DNA of 64,000 nucleotides from Cucumis sativus (GCF_000004075.3 NC_026657.2:35326732-35390731), one strand, 5' to 3'. Positions 11,753 to 23,670 are shown, counted from the first letter of the stretch. Notes: a model not told the origin generated them from the sequence alone. Numbers and translations are program-made.

Positions 11753-13621
11753 AATAAAATATGTGTGCTATGTACTTAATTATTATAACTTATTTTGTTA
11801 TTTTTGTTTATGTTCAAAAAATTAAATATAAAAATATATAAAGAATAAAATTTAAGAATACATTAAAATTAAAAAAAAAAACTGTATAAATAAATAAACA
11901 AAAAGATGTCAATATGTATACATAAATATACCCAAACAATAAGAAAGTAAATGTAAAAGAAATGAAAATAGAGAAATAAGAAAAATAATAACCGAAAAAA
12001 GAGGTCGAAATTCAAAACATTAAACTGTTGTTATTGTTTGAAGTGTGAGATTATCGGAACTAAAGCTCTACTATACACTTGGAAATAAGAGTGAATTTTT
12101 TTGTGTCGAATTTTTGGAATTATAGATATATATATATATTTTAAGAAATGGAAAGATTTAGGAATGGTTAGAAGAGAAAACAAAACAAATATTATAGATT
12201 TTTTAATTTTCTTTTAAGTAGGGAGTTAAACTAAGAGAAGTAATGATTACAGAGTTTAGAGGTTTAGATGAAAAAGAGGAAAATGTGAAGGTTGTAAAAT
12301 CTCAAGGTTTTTTTTCTTGTGCTGTGTCCTCCCTTATGGAAGAAGATATATATATATATATAATCTATCGTATTTACCCTAATGAATTGATTCAGTTACT
12401 TAACCAAATAAAATTAAATATTTATCTTTTTTAAAAAGATGGTTAATCATATTTTTGTTTAAAAAAAAAGTCAAACTAAGGCAAAATTGATTTAACAATT
12501 GAATTAATTTGAAATAAGATGAGATAAAATTTAAGTGTTAATTTATAATTGAGTGTAAACCAAATCTAATTGACTCATTTGCCCTTACCACCCCTCACTT
12601 CAAAATTACAAGCGAAGGTGCATCGATTTATGTTGAAAAAGACTGAATAAAGTTAGATAAAGGAAAAGAGAGAGTTTCATATTTAGTTTGGCTGAGAGGT
12701 TGAAAACTACACCTACCTAATAAAACCAAATTTGGCTAAGAATCACAAATGTGCATATAGTTTTGATAATAATAATAAGAAAAAACTCTAGAAGAAGCCT
12801 GAAAGGTCATATATTAGGCATAAAGTATATAAATTGATTGTATCTTGAGAGTAGTTTCATGCTCCCTTATTTATTATTTAAGGTGGAAATAAAAGACTTA
12901 GTCTTCTTCTAATTAGACATAGTTCAACTTCAATAAAATAAAATAAAAGACGAAGGTCAATTTAAACTAAGGTATTCAAGTTTTTCTTAATTGAAAGATG
13001 CAATTATTCTTAAGTTTGTAAATCAATTAGCTAGTAATAAAAATAAGAAGATGAAAAATTTGAGACAACATATGAAATAATTGTGTTTGAGAGAGGAAGT
13101 TTGCCAAATATAGCTCCCACACTAACATTAGTGTCTATCTATCTAATTAAGTAAGAACATAGAGAATATTAAACCACGTGGATATATTTGTTTTAACATG
13201 ATAAAGAATGCAACATTTGAGTGATTCCACAAGTTTGCACATGTATAATGATCTCACAATTATGCAAGGTATATGTGCGATTATAGTTTAGATCTATACC
13301 GACCTAGATTATAGTTCAAAAAGTGTATAAAAGTAAAAGTCAATTACCGACCTATTTTTGAATGTGTGGTAATAACAACAATGGAAAGTAAGTAAAAAGT
13401 GAGTGAAATGAGAGAGAGGAGATATATGTGTTTGTTTTGTGTATAGGTCAAAAGCATTGGATTTAGATTAGAAGAGAAGAAGAAAAAGAGTGGATGCCAA
13501 CTCCAAATGACCATGTCAGTCTTCCCCCATCATCTCTACAGGTAGATGTTCAAAGAAACCCTACAACCCCTTCCCTCTTCCACCAATCAAATCTCTCCTC
13601 TTCTCTTCTTCACTTCCACTT

Positions 13622-13643
13622 TCTCTCTCTCTCTCTCTCTCTC
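13622..13643. repeat. (CT)n microsatellite
   Basis: About eleven CT dinucleotides in a pyrimidine-rich stretch some 750 bases upstream of the PADRE gene start. Confidence 0.95.
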
Positions 13644-14380
13644 CTTAAACTTTTATTTCTTCGATTGGACGCCATTTTTGACCTCTTTTTACTTAATCTA
13701 CCCTCCCACACGTGTGTGTTTGTGTGGACGTGTAACACCACTTATTACATATGTATTTTCTATAATTTAAAAAAAAAAAAAAAACATTAGAGAATAAGTA
13801 AAAGAAAAGAAGAAGATTGAAGATGAGGAGTATAAAACAAATATTAATGTGATGATTATTAAATATAAAAAAGAAAGAAAAGGTGAGGCAGTTTTTGAGG
13901 AAGTGATGAGAAGCAAGCATAGGGGAAATAAGAAATGAAAAATAGGGGGAAAAGTGGGCGCTACGTTAGATTCAAAAATTGGTCTGTACATATGGATGCG
14001 GCCGCATTTGGTGTACTACAGATCATAATACCAATACCAATACCAATATCAATACAACAAGTCTCAGTCAAACACCCAGTCAAAACTCTTCCCTTTTCTT
14101 TTTCTTTTTTTCTTTTTTAACAGCTAAACAACAAATCCCAACTACTGTTACTTTCTCCATTTAACATTCAAAAGAAAGAGAAAATAAATTAAAAACAAAT
14201 AAATAAAGAAAAAAAAAAAAAAAGGCAAAAAAGTTTTACCCGGGTCTCACGCCTCTTTCTTCTCCTTCTCCTTTTATTTGTTTAATTTAGCCATATATCC
14301 CCTTCTCTCACCATATCTCCTTCTTCTTCTTTCATTACAAATACATTTCCCCCTTTTTCAAACCCCTCCTCATCAGCACC

Positions 14381-15154
14381 ATGGGGATCAAGGTTTTAAG
14401 TGTTCAGAACATGGTTTCTTGGTCTTGTTTTCATTTGATGAAGAATGCTATTCCCCCACCTCCACCCTCCTCCGATTCCACCAACATCAAACTTATTCAT
14501 TCCGATGGCGTTGTTCGTATCTACCACCGCCCCATTTATGTTTCTGAGGTTTTACTTGAATTCCCTAAGCATTTGGTTTGTCGTTCTGATTCTTTTTACA
14601 TCGGTCAGAAAATCCCTCCCCTCTCCGATCAAGACCTCCTCCAACTCGGCCATAAATACTTCCTCCTCCCTACCTCCTTCTTCCACTCTGTTCTCTCTTT
14701 TGTCACTATCGCTTCTTTCTTTTCTTCTTCCAACAACAACAACAAGAATAGATTCATTAACAACGCCGCCGCCTCCCACTGTCCCTTTGACCTCCAACGG
14801 ACACCTTCTGGCTGCCTCAAAATTCGTGTCTCCGATGACTTCATTTCTCAATTACTGGAACAGGGGAATAACCCTAAACCTCTCCCACCCCAACAATCTC
14901 CCTCTTTACCCCTTGGCAAAATCTGTACTACGCCTCAGTTGGCTAAGGATTATACACAGCTTGTTAGAACCCGGAAATGGAAGCCGAAGCTTGAGACCAT
15001 TAAAGAGACGCAGAAGAAACGGATTTCGAGTTTTGGGTTGAAGAAAGCTAACCCATTTCCATCTACGCCCATCCGATCGCCTTACCCACTTCATCATCTT
15101 CGTTCCATTCACTTTGCTTATAAGCACAAGATCCGAATCAAAGCCAGGAGTTGA
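14381..15154 (+). CDS. PADRE (DUF4228) domain protein, stress-response type
   Basis: Single-exon gene for 257 residues. The start has a good context (CACCATGG). Residues 36-100 match the PADRE/DUF4228 core: IKLIHSDGVVRIYHRPI, then a VLLEFPKHLVCRSDSF block and the LSDQDLLQLGHKYFLLP signature (81-97). A second family block near the C terminus, TPQLAKDYTQLV followed by WKPKLETIKE (184-209), supports the full-length call. A poly-Pro stretch (25-29) and Ser/Asn-rich linker (115-132) are low-complexity, in line with the disordered parts that give the family part of its name. PADRE genes are induced by pathogens, abiotic stress or cadmium; the biochemical role is unknown. The neighbours give no functional hint. 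Family call is firm; any specific role would be guesswork. Confidence 0.9.
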   Translation: MGIKVLSVQNMVSWSCFHLMKNAIPPPPPSSDSTNIKLIHSDGVVRIYHRPIYVSEVLLEFPKHLVCRSDSFYIGQKIPPLSDQDLLQLGHKYFLLPTSFFHSVLSFVTIASFFSSSNNNNKNRFINNAAASHCPFDLQRTPSGCLKIRVSDDFISQLLEQGNNPKPLPPQQSPSLPLGKICTTPQLAKDYTQLVRTRKWKPKLETIKETQKKRISSFGLKKANPFPSTPIRSPYPLHHLRSIHFAYKHKIRIKARS

Positions 15155-16483
15155 TTCATTTTGACGATTCGTTGATTTTCTGGGGAATCCATTGTTTGAT
15201 GTAGCTTAGTGTTATTAATTGTATTATTAGAGATTTGTATAAATTATATATATAACACACCAAATTGAGAACCAAATTACTCGATCATACTTGCACATAC
15301 GATGATGATGATGATGATGATGAATGCCTAGTTTTGTTCCAGTAATCTCGTTTCGTATTACTTTTTTGGAGAGTTTATGGTGTTAAATTAGTGATTAAAG
15401 TTTTTGATTTGAGTTCATAGAGTTGGAGGAGGTGGGGGCTTTATGTTTTTTCTTTCTACAGCACACGACAAAATCTGGTGAATGGGGGTTTGAATAAATG
15501 TTTGTCCTAATTCTGACTGTTCAAACCTTTTTTTTCTTAAGAAATTTCTTTAATGCTTTTTTGGGTTTTAGGATTATTGTAAACATCAGTATTGTTCATG
15601 AATTCCCTCTGTTTGGATTTTAAATTTGTAACTACATTTATACAATATTAGGATTAAGTTCAAACTGCAATTTGTTACCATCATTTTTTAAGTGTACGTG
15701 ATGACTTGAGTTATCAAGTCTTTAATTATTTAATTTTAAACAATCAATCTCTCTCTCTCTATATATATATTTCTGAAGTTGAAATTTAAGTCATTAAGTC
15801 ATGGGTTTTGAACATTATACTTATGTACCTATAGAGTTGTATTTCAATTAAAAGTTTTAACTATAACCATTAGTTGTTCTACTTTTGATTTTCAGTTTGA
15901 CTAACATTTAATTTCGGATTTTAATACACAGTGTAACATTTTTTTTTTTTTTTTGGTTTAAGTTTTAGATCAACACTATATGTTTTGAATTTGGATTTCA
16001 CATTTTTTTTTAAAATATATATATATTTGGGATAAAAGTTTGGAATATTTGAAAATTTAATGCAATTTAAAAGTTAGTCATCCAAAGTTTACTTTAGATT
16101 TGGAATATCAGATTGCTTGTGTTGAATTTGGGATGGAAATTTGATGATGCCCAAATACAGTTCCAAATTTATCTTAACTTAATCTTTTAATTTAGATATT
16201 CAAAACTTCTCATTTATAACAATTTTTATTATTTAAAAAAGTTTAACTTGTTTTACAGGAGAAATTAACATGTTAGAGACTAAATAAGATAAAGTTGTTT
16301 GATAAATATAGCAACATGAACATATCTGCCACATAATTACTTCAAGTCAAGTGATGTAAGTTCTTTTTCTTTTATGTCCTAATTAGTTATATACTACATT
16401 ACAGGTATATCACTTTGTTTATGTACATGGTTAACTTCATATGAACTGCATCAACTAATATATCTTTTATTTTTAAAATGCAG
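15155..16483. other. Intergenic region 3' of the PADRE gene
   Basis: Contains the 3' untranslated part of the PADRE gene, a (GAT)n microsatellite at 15301, and AT-rich DNA with poly-T and TATA runs. No coding content seen until the splice-acceptor-like site at 16481-16483 that begins the acidic remnant gene. Confidence 0.7.
15301..15323. repeat. (GAT)n microsatellite
   Basis: Seven to eight GAT/ATG trinucleotides about 150 bases after the PADRE stop codon, probably within or just beyond the 3' untranslated region. Confidence 0.95.
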
Positions 16484-17329
16484 TTTACAGTTATCCCTTT
16501 CACCCCAACTAGCGATGAGCTAATCTCTCCAAACTTTCAATTCTTCCTAAATGACCCACCAAATGAAGTTGAGAAAGAACGAAGTGAAAAAACAGAAGAT
16601 GATCAGAGTGACGAAGGTGATAAAGAAGAAGGAATTGTAAATGATGAGACAAAAAAATCATTGACACAATAAATTTAAGAAGTGAAGAAGGACTTTGAAA
16701 GCTTGAAGAATACCGTGGAAAATGGAAAAATGAGGTATTGAAATTTGTTAAATAACATAATCACCATAATCCATGAAAGAATGCCAACAGAAAAAAACAA
16801 TCACAAGAATCGTTCCATGAAAATCATGCTCCAACTTTAAGTTTACAATGTCTTGAGGAAAGAATGAACATTCATGACTTGGATAATACCGAGGTAAATA
16901 TATTATTTTTCTTTTGAACTGAGTTAAATTTATTATTGTTTAAGGTATATCAGCATCACTGATATAATATAAAAGTTATATAAATTAAATGGTATACCGA
17001 TATACATCATAAATAAATAAATTTGTTAATACTCATATTTTGATATTATAGATTAACGAAGAAGAAATTGAACAAGAAGAGTATACAGAAGAGCTAGAGC
17101 AAGTAATCAAGAATATTGATAAGTTCATCAACATTGTAATATACATTTAGTTTACTTATAATAATTTCATTTTTCTTATGGATATTAATTATTCAATTTA
17201 CTTATACTTATACATTTACATAAATCATAAAAGAATAAAAAAAGTGCTGAAAAAAATGAGGAAGAAATAGAGACTCAAGAAGTGAATGGAGAAGATCAAC
17301 CAATGAATGCAGAAAATGAAGACAAAAAT
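16484..17329 (+). pseudogene. Remnant of acidic multi-exon gene, probably carried by the MULE
   Basis: Three exon-like blocks can be read: 16484-16672 after an AAATGCAG acceptor, 17052-17135 between TATTATAG and GTAATA, and 17245-17329 ending at GTAAGT. They encode mostly Glu/Asp/Lys/Asn-rich peptide (for example EEIEQEEYTEELEQ and EEEIETQEVNGEDQ), likely disordered or coiled coil. The first block ends in an in-frame stop, and no conserved catalytic domain is visible. It converges with the transposase. Plant MULEs often carry a second gene, such as an Ulp1-protease-like one with acidic regions; that identity is inference here. It could also be an unrelated captured gene. Confidence 0.4.
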
Positions 17330-17742
17330 GTAAGTAACTTGTAATATACTTTCATAGAATACTAAGGTATATTACATGTTGTATAAATGTGTAGCATTTG
17401 AATCATATAAGTAAACTAAATGTATATTACAACAATCACATGTTGCAATAAGGCACATGTTGCATTTAACCATAAAGAATAAATCTCCCAATAAGGCACA
17501 ACAATCACATGTTGCATTTGATCCACCGAGTTTTAATTTGCTACCTTGATAAACTTTTCTTTTACTTTTCTTTTGGATCACATAGGTATCTGTTGTATGT
17601 GAGATACTTTATCTTGAATCATATAAGTATCTTTCGTATGTGATGTACCTATCTTGAATCATATAAATATATCAATTAAAAACAAAAAAGAATAATAAAA
17701 AAATGAAGTAGAGAAGAAAATATTCCAAAATAAAATTGTTAA

Positions 17743-17893
17743 TACATCATTTATAATTGCTAAATTTCAAAACAAGTAAATTGTTCAAACAAATACATCA
17801 CTAATAATTGCTAAGTTTCAAAACAAGTAAATTGTTCAAATACTACATCATTGATAATTACTAAATTTCAAAACAATTAAATTGTTCAAACGA
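17743..17893. repeat. Three tandem copies of a ~50-bp unit
   Basis: Units begin with TACATCA at 17743, 17794 and 17844 and share TTTCAAAACAAGTAAATTGT (third copy AATTAAATTGT). They lie at the 3' end of the broken transposase, overlapping its last codons at 17886-17893. Copies differ by a few substitutions each. Confidence 0.9.
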
Positions 17894-20388
17894 GTTCAAA
17901 TGTACAAGTCCTAATATTATGACCGACTTTCTTACAACGACTGCATTTTGTGCTCTTTGAAACTTCACCAATAGAAGGAATCCTTCTTTTTCGAGGCCTT
18001 CCTGCTGAACGTCTATATACTAGAGGCAATACATTGTCATTCACCTCCACAACACTCCAATTAGTATGGTTGCTAATCGGACGAACTAATCCACAATAAG
18101 TTGCAGACAATACACTAGCATAATAATACTGTGAAACAAATGAATAAGGATCCAAATTAAGGCTACGAATCACAATAAGAGCATGAGCACATGGAATTTC
18201 TTCTAGATCCTAAAAAAGACAACTATAGCTATTACAATTCAACTTTACTAAAAAATTCTTGCCTCCGTTAACTATTTGAAATTCATCTTCACTCACAAGA
18301 TTAACCTAAACAAAAAAAAATATGGTATATCATCAATGTATTAAATAACCGTTACACTTTAATACAATATATCAATAATTCACTATTATAAAGAAACATA
18401 TAAAACACACTTACAATGAAGCTTCGTGATTCATCAACTAGCTTTCTTATTGGTCCTTCAGCCCAAGAACTCAAAACACTCTTTGAACATGAGGCTGTTT
18501 TTCTTCTCTCATAAAATCGTTGTTGAAGAAACTCTCTAATGGCCTCAAGCAAGGATGAAACAAGTAAGTCTCTATCAATCTTCAACTTAGAATTCAAGCT
18601 TTCACAAATATTTGTTCTCATTATTTGATATCTTCTTTTTCTAGATTATACGAGTGACCATCTCTCAAAACCAACTTTCATGAGATATACTTTAATAGAT
18701 GAGTATATTGACTCCATCCATCTCATATATAACTCAAAATCATCTACTGTATAAGAGTATGCACATTGACGAAAAAGCTTTTCAATTAAAGAGACTTTAA
18801 ATGACAACTTGACACTTTTCAAAAGATGTTATACATAAACGCAATATTGTACCAATGGAAACACATCTAAAACACCTTTTGGAATACTTATATGTCTATC
18901 AGAAATAATAACCAATCCCTCTCGATCTCCAAAAGAAAGTTTTAATTGTTCAAAAACCATTTCCAAGAAGCATCATTCTCTGAATCTATATACTAACTGC
19001 AAGAGGGAAAATTTTACTATTACCATCCATAGTTGCTGCCGTTAACAATGTTCCATCATACTTACACTTTAAAAATGTCTCATCAACTGCTATATTTTGG
19101 TCTACAATATCTCCAACCTTCAATTGATGATGCAATAGCCATGAAACGATATTTGAAATGGCCATTTGCATCTATTTCATATGCAGTAAATGAACTTACA
19201 AAAAAGGAACAAAATAGAACAATCAAATTAATAAAAGTACTAAATAGTAAGTGCATACATCATACAATAAGTATACTTCATCATAGGTATCTCAGTAAAA
19301 TGATACAACAACTAGCTAGTGTACCAACTATACAAGTAAAATAGTGAATGAAAACATATAATTAGTATTGCGTACATCATATAATAAGTATACTTCATAA
19401 TAGGTGTATCAATAAACTAATATACAAAAATTGACAATAGTATAAAAAAATGAAATAAATTGAACAATATACTAAATTAAGTGGTAGAAAGCAAACCTGG
19501 ATTTATTTCTTTTAGTTTTGAAAAGAACTTTGGAATCAAAGCATAAGAATTATCGACATCTCCTTTCAACAACTTCATAACATATTTTTTTGCTCTCCAA
19601 GCCTTATAATAGCTAACAGAAACTCCATAATTCATACATATGGTGAATGATATCTTTTGGTGTTGAATGAGAATAACTATACCTCAAATAATCAATCATA
19701 CATTGACTATAAATTCTGAAGATGCTTGCTTATGAGAAGAATGAACAATCATTCAGCAACTATGATCACTAACATATTTTCGAATCATCCATAATTCACT
19801 TCTTTTATAATGTGATGCTCTAACAAACCAAAGACAACCATCTTCATTACATCCCAACTCAATAGATCTTGAATTAGATCTCAATGTTTTAAATTCAAAA
19901 TTAGTCTTGACAGCTATAAAGCGAAATGCCTTCATCAAAATTTTCTTATTACAAAACAAATCCTTCTCCTTAAAAGCCACCTCATCGTAGTATTAGTAAT
20001 ATCAACATCTCTAAAAATTGATAATTCACATCCTAAATCAGCCTCAACTATGGAAGAAGAAGAACCAATTGACACATCTAAAATCGTGTCTATAGAATGA
20101 GCAACTAAAGGATATTGGGTAGATTGATCCTTAACCAGTGTCAAGAACCAAGTCACCTTTATTTTCAACAATCTTAAGAACATGTTGAACATCATTACTA
20201 CCTGTAGGCAACAAAATTGAAAGTTCAATACATGACTAAATTTGAATTTCAGTATGTATCAAGTTCACAAAAGAATCAAATGATGATGTCACTTCATCAA
20301 CCAAAACATAATTTGTTTTGTAGTCTACATAACACTGTTGCTCATCCCATTGACCACTATGAAATACAATGACTGCAAGTTTAACCAT
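17886..20388 (-). pseudogene. MuDR-type transposase (MULE), disrupted
   Basis: Reading the minus strand from an ATG at 20388, pieces follow the order of mudrA-like transposases. First an N-terminal region (MVKLAVIVFHSGQWDEQ). Then a MuDR DNA-binding-like block near 19753-19980 (LGCNEDGCLWFVRASHYK). Then part of the DDE-type MULE domain at 18986-19171 (AVDETFLKCKYDGTLLTAAT), the post-catalytic region at 18352-18690 (KVGFERWSLV, MRTNICESLNSKLK), a SWIM zinc finger near 18190-18260 (DLEEIPCAHAL) and a C-terminal CCHC knuckle (CSRCKKVGHNIRTC) ending at 17886. Stops interrupt at several places, for example after FVNLIHTEIQI, after WSLV and just before DLEEIPC. Some gaps may be introns, but the stops inside conserved blocks show it is not a working gene. 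An intact copy would cut and move MULE DNA. Confidence 0.85.
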
Positions 20389-21010
20389 AACTATAATGAA
20401 CTGCAGTAATAAAAAGTAATCATAAGTGTATTAGTCAACTAATACATATAATAAAAGTATATCAAATCACTCTAAAAAACTGAAACAAATTAAAAAACAA
20501 AAAAAATCAAACTTTGCAAAGCCCCACTTGGTAAAAGAGATGAGGAACAAATAAAAAAACATACAAAAGAGATGAGAAAGAACAAATTGTAGCCTTAATT
20601 TCTTATAGATGATGATCGATTCACATAAAAAAAAAGAAAAGATGATGATCGATTCAAAAAGAAAGAAAAGAAGGGCTTTAAAAAAGAAGATAGGAAGAAA
20701 TACATACCTAAATAAGAAGAGACGGTGGATAAGAGGAAGAAAAAGATAAGGAGAAGAAACATAGTGAATAGGAGAAACCAAGAATGGTGGAGATTGAAGG
20801 ACAGAGAAAACCATGAAGAGGAAGAACCATAAAAAGAGAACGAATAAGTGACGGAAGAGGAAGAGAAATAGTGCAGATTTAAGAGAATGACATTTTTGGA
20901 ATAATGAAAAAATTAAACAAAAAATATCAACAAAAAATAAAAAATTGATATATTTGCAAAATTGAAAAGCTTGGTGCTAATATTGCTAAATCATATTTGT
21001 ATTGTGTCAC

Positions 21011-21569
21011 CCAATACAAATTTTCAAATATTAAGTAACTTGAGAGAAAATATAGTAAACCATAACCAGTATTTTTAACCAATAAAATATCTTTATTAAT
21101 ATTAATAAATATTAGACGAAGTAGTTGCCATGAAGCAACCATCAAACTTGGGAGATGGAAAAACAACAATTCAACTATCAAAGTGGTTAGCTCCATGTGT
21201 AATGATGTAGAGCAGATAGCTTCAAGGGGAAACTAGAAAATAAATAGTTTAGTGCCAAGTAAGTTCAGGCAGAAATAGTCGATAATGATTTAAGTGAGAA
21301 TAAGAGTAAGTTCAGCCAGGACTAAAGTTAGGCGAGAAGTTAGTAACATACATCTTAGTTAGAGTATTTATGACATGTCTGATGTATTGAAATGTTATAA
21401 GAGTTATGTCACCACATACTAGCAGATGACGCATGCAAAACTAAAACAGGACACAAGATCCTACCCATGGATGGTCTGAAGGGGAATCTAGTGGCCTAAG
21501 GAAGGAAACAAACAATTTGCTAGATTCACACAAGAGTGATCCATGGAATAGAGCAGCTAAAGAAAGTAG
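21011..21569. other. Spacer between MULE and gypsy gag remnants
   Basis: About 560 bases with no supportable gene. The right half, from roughly 21380, is less AT-rich and may be the decayed 5' part of the same gypsy gag, but I could not read a conserved frame there. Confidence 0.4.
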
Positions 21570-22050
21570 GGGCCACAACGTTTGGGAGTTCCATAGATCT
21601 GGCTAACATTGAGGCATAGTTGAACATGCTAGAAAAGTGCTATGATATGATGGATTATTTTGTGGAACGAAAAGTCATATTAGCCACGTTATTGTTGTAA
21701 AAGAAGGTAAAGAGATGGTGAAAATCCATATTCGTCAAGCATAATGATGCACATACTTTATACTGGTAGACTTTTGTAGGCATATTTAAGGATAAGTATA
21801 TTCCAACACGTATTGTGAGACTAAGAAGGACGAGCTTTGGGGGCTAAAACAAGAGTCACTTTTAGTGGCTGAGTACGAGAGAAAGTATATTGATCTTTCA
21901 CGGTATGCTAATGTGAGTGTGGCATCGTGACAGGTGTCGAATGTTTGAAAGAGGGTTGAGATACGTACCCCGTTTACAAATATTGCTAAGTGAACAAATT
22001 TTTTCTCAATTACTGAATATTGTTCTATCTGTGAAGCAGAGCAAACTAAA
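21570..22050 (+). pseudogene. Ty3/gypsy retrotransposon gag fragment
   Basis: The plus strand reads GATTFGSSIDLANIEA, LNMLEKCYDMMDYFVERKV, then FKDKYIP and, after a frame change, ESLLVAEYERKYIDLSRYA and further frame shifts to RFERGLRYVPR and IRTPFTNIAK. These match the order of the retrotransposon gag (PF03732) region of plant Ty3/gypsy elements. At least four in-frame stops and two or three frame shifts make it non-functional. No LTR, protease or polymerase was found beside it, so only this fragment remains. Confidence 0.8.
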
Positions 22051-23108
22051 ATTATTTTCGTTGATTCAAGTAAAAAATTTCTCATTCAACGAACACAAGA
22101 CTCAAAATGTATTTAAACGAATATTTAAGTTTTGAATTGAACGTACAAATGTATAATAAACTAAACATAAACTTTTAAAAATTAATTTGTAGCTCTAAGT
22201 TACAATAGAGACAAATAAAGGTATGTTTACCTAAACTTTTAAAGGAAGTTTAAGAATCTATAATTACACCTCATTTATTATCATTGTTATTATTATTATT
22301 GACAATAGTAAATGGCATGGGGATCCAAGGCAGTAGGGCTCATGTTGGAGTGAAGAAAGCCCATTGGGCTTCAAAACAGATAGGTCCGTATTATTTATGG
22401 ATTCCGGCCCTAAAAACTATATTTTCAAGTTTTAAATCCTTACTACTTTAGTTTGACATCAGCTGCCTTTGTTAAACATTCTACTTTGTAAAGTTTTAAA
22501 ATAGGAGAACCAATAATTATAAATTAGAAGGTTTATTTTGAAAATTAGCAAAATCATTTTTAGATGGTTGGAATAGTAAATCACAAAATCTAAAATACTC
22601 GTACCCAATTCAAAAACTTGAATTCTAAATACAATTGTTCTCTAAAACTTAAATACTCTGTAATTAAATAACACATACCAAATATAATTAAACTTTGTAA
22701 AAATATAATTTACCTCCAAAACATAAAATTATACATATTGTCATTAATGGGAAGCTCCACCAAACGTTCAAGTCATTAGGACTTCGGCTGGTTAGTTTTG
22801 TTCGTTCTATTTGAAACTCGTCTCTTCATCTTCTTTGGATATTTCTTTATCGCCAAATCATTGATTTCGTGTCTGTTTGCTATCTTTTCTTCACCTACCA
22901 TTTACTTTCGCACGACTTCACATTCATTTACTTCCTAATCAGGTTCTTTCGCACTTTCCTTCCTAATTAGGTTATTTTAGTCTTTAAACCTTGAAATGAA
23001 GATGATAAAGGAACGTATATGTCAACCACACGGTAATCAATATATCGAAATGATTCAATCCATCTATCATTCACGAAGATCTTTACTCGTTGTAAAGCCA
23101 CCACAAAT

Positions 23109-23164
23109 AATGCTAAAGGATAACGTAAAGAAAGCCAATACTAAAGGGTAACGTAAAGAAAGTC
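23109..23164. repeat. Two-copy 28-bp tandem repeat
   Basis: Two adjacent units, 23109-23136 and 23137-23164, share TAACGTAAAGAAAG and differ at a few positions. Confidence 0.9.
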
Positions 23165-23400
23165 AACATAAAATTACGCTACAGAAAGACTTTGACAAAA
23201 ACAAACAATAACGTACAAAATAAAAATATCTAATTAAAGTAAATATGAATATTTACGTAATTGAAAAACAGAACGTGAAGAAATAATTATTCAATACAAG
23301 AAGCACAATAAATTAATTTTTTTTAATAAAAACCAACCAAAAAGAATGTATAATCATAATTAGCACAAGTGATGACAAAACTTTATTTTTAAAATTATTA

Positions 23401-23670
23401 TTAACCATACGTAATATGTATTATTTGATAAGTTTTTCAAAAAATAACTTGTAATATAAATAATACAAAAATGTTTAATTTATGTATGCTTGCTATTTTT
23501 TGAGTATATGATATATTATTGGAAATCAAAACATTATGAAATATAATGACTCAGGAACAGTTGAAATTCTCATACCCATTTTTTTTATTAACGATAAGTA
23601 GTATGTATTATCTGATACATTTTTTTAAAAAAATAATTTGAAATATTAATAATACAAAAATAGTGCATTA
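23401..23670. repeat. Pair of ~80-bp diverged direct repeats, 187 bp apart
   Basis: The block at 23401 (TATGTATTATTTGATA, then TTTTTCAAAAAATAA, then AATAATACAAAAATG) recurs at 23588 with substitutions (TATGTATTATCTGATA, AATAATACAAAAATAG). No coding content. Confidence 0.75.

Larger units (their letters stand above)
9261..14380. other. Intergenic region with repeats, no gene recognised
   Basis: About 5.1 kb between two divergent genes. It includes the 5' leader and promoter of the TVP38-type gene (from 9261 up), a copy of a dispersed repeat at 10203-10480, a 54-bp tandem duplication, a small element with inverted ends at 11004-11752, and a CT microsatellite at 13622. Open frames such as 9677-9994 (105 codons) and 10618-10983 (121 codons) have no recognisable domain and biased hydrophobic composition. 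The last 150 bases are pyrimidine-rich and suit a 5' leader for the PADRE gene. Confidence 0.65.
16300..21010 (-). mobile_element. Degenerate Mutator-like element (MULE), limits uncertain
   Basis: The body is defined by a broken MuDR-type transposase on the minus strand (17886-20388) and a facing acidic multi-exon gene remnant on the plus strand (16484-17329). The right side (20940-20990) carries ATATTTGCAAAATTGAAAAG and TGCTAATATTGCTAAA, resembling the inverted ends of the small element at 11004-11752. The left limit is a guess: AAATATAGCAAC at 16306 is the only candidate end. TIRs and target duplication were not proven. Confidence 0.45.

Noticed and set aside
13494..13790. Overlapping open frames of 74-98 codons
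   Set aside because: They translate the CT microsatellite and poly-A tract; no conserved sequence.
14445..15041. 198-codon frame overlapping the PADRE gene
   Set aside because: Shadow frame of the real gene; the PADRE frame carries the conserved blocks.
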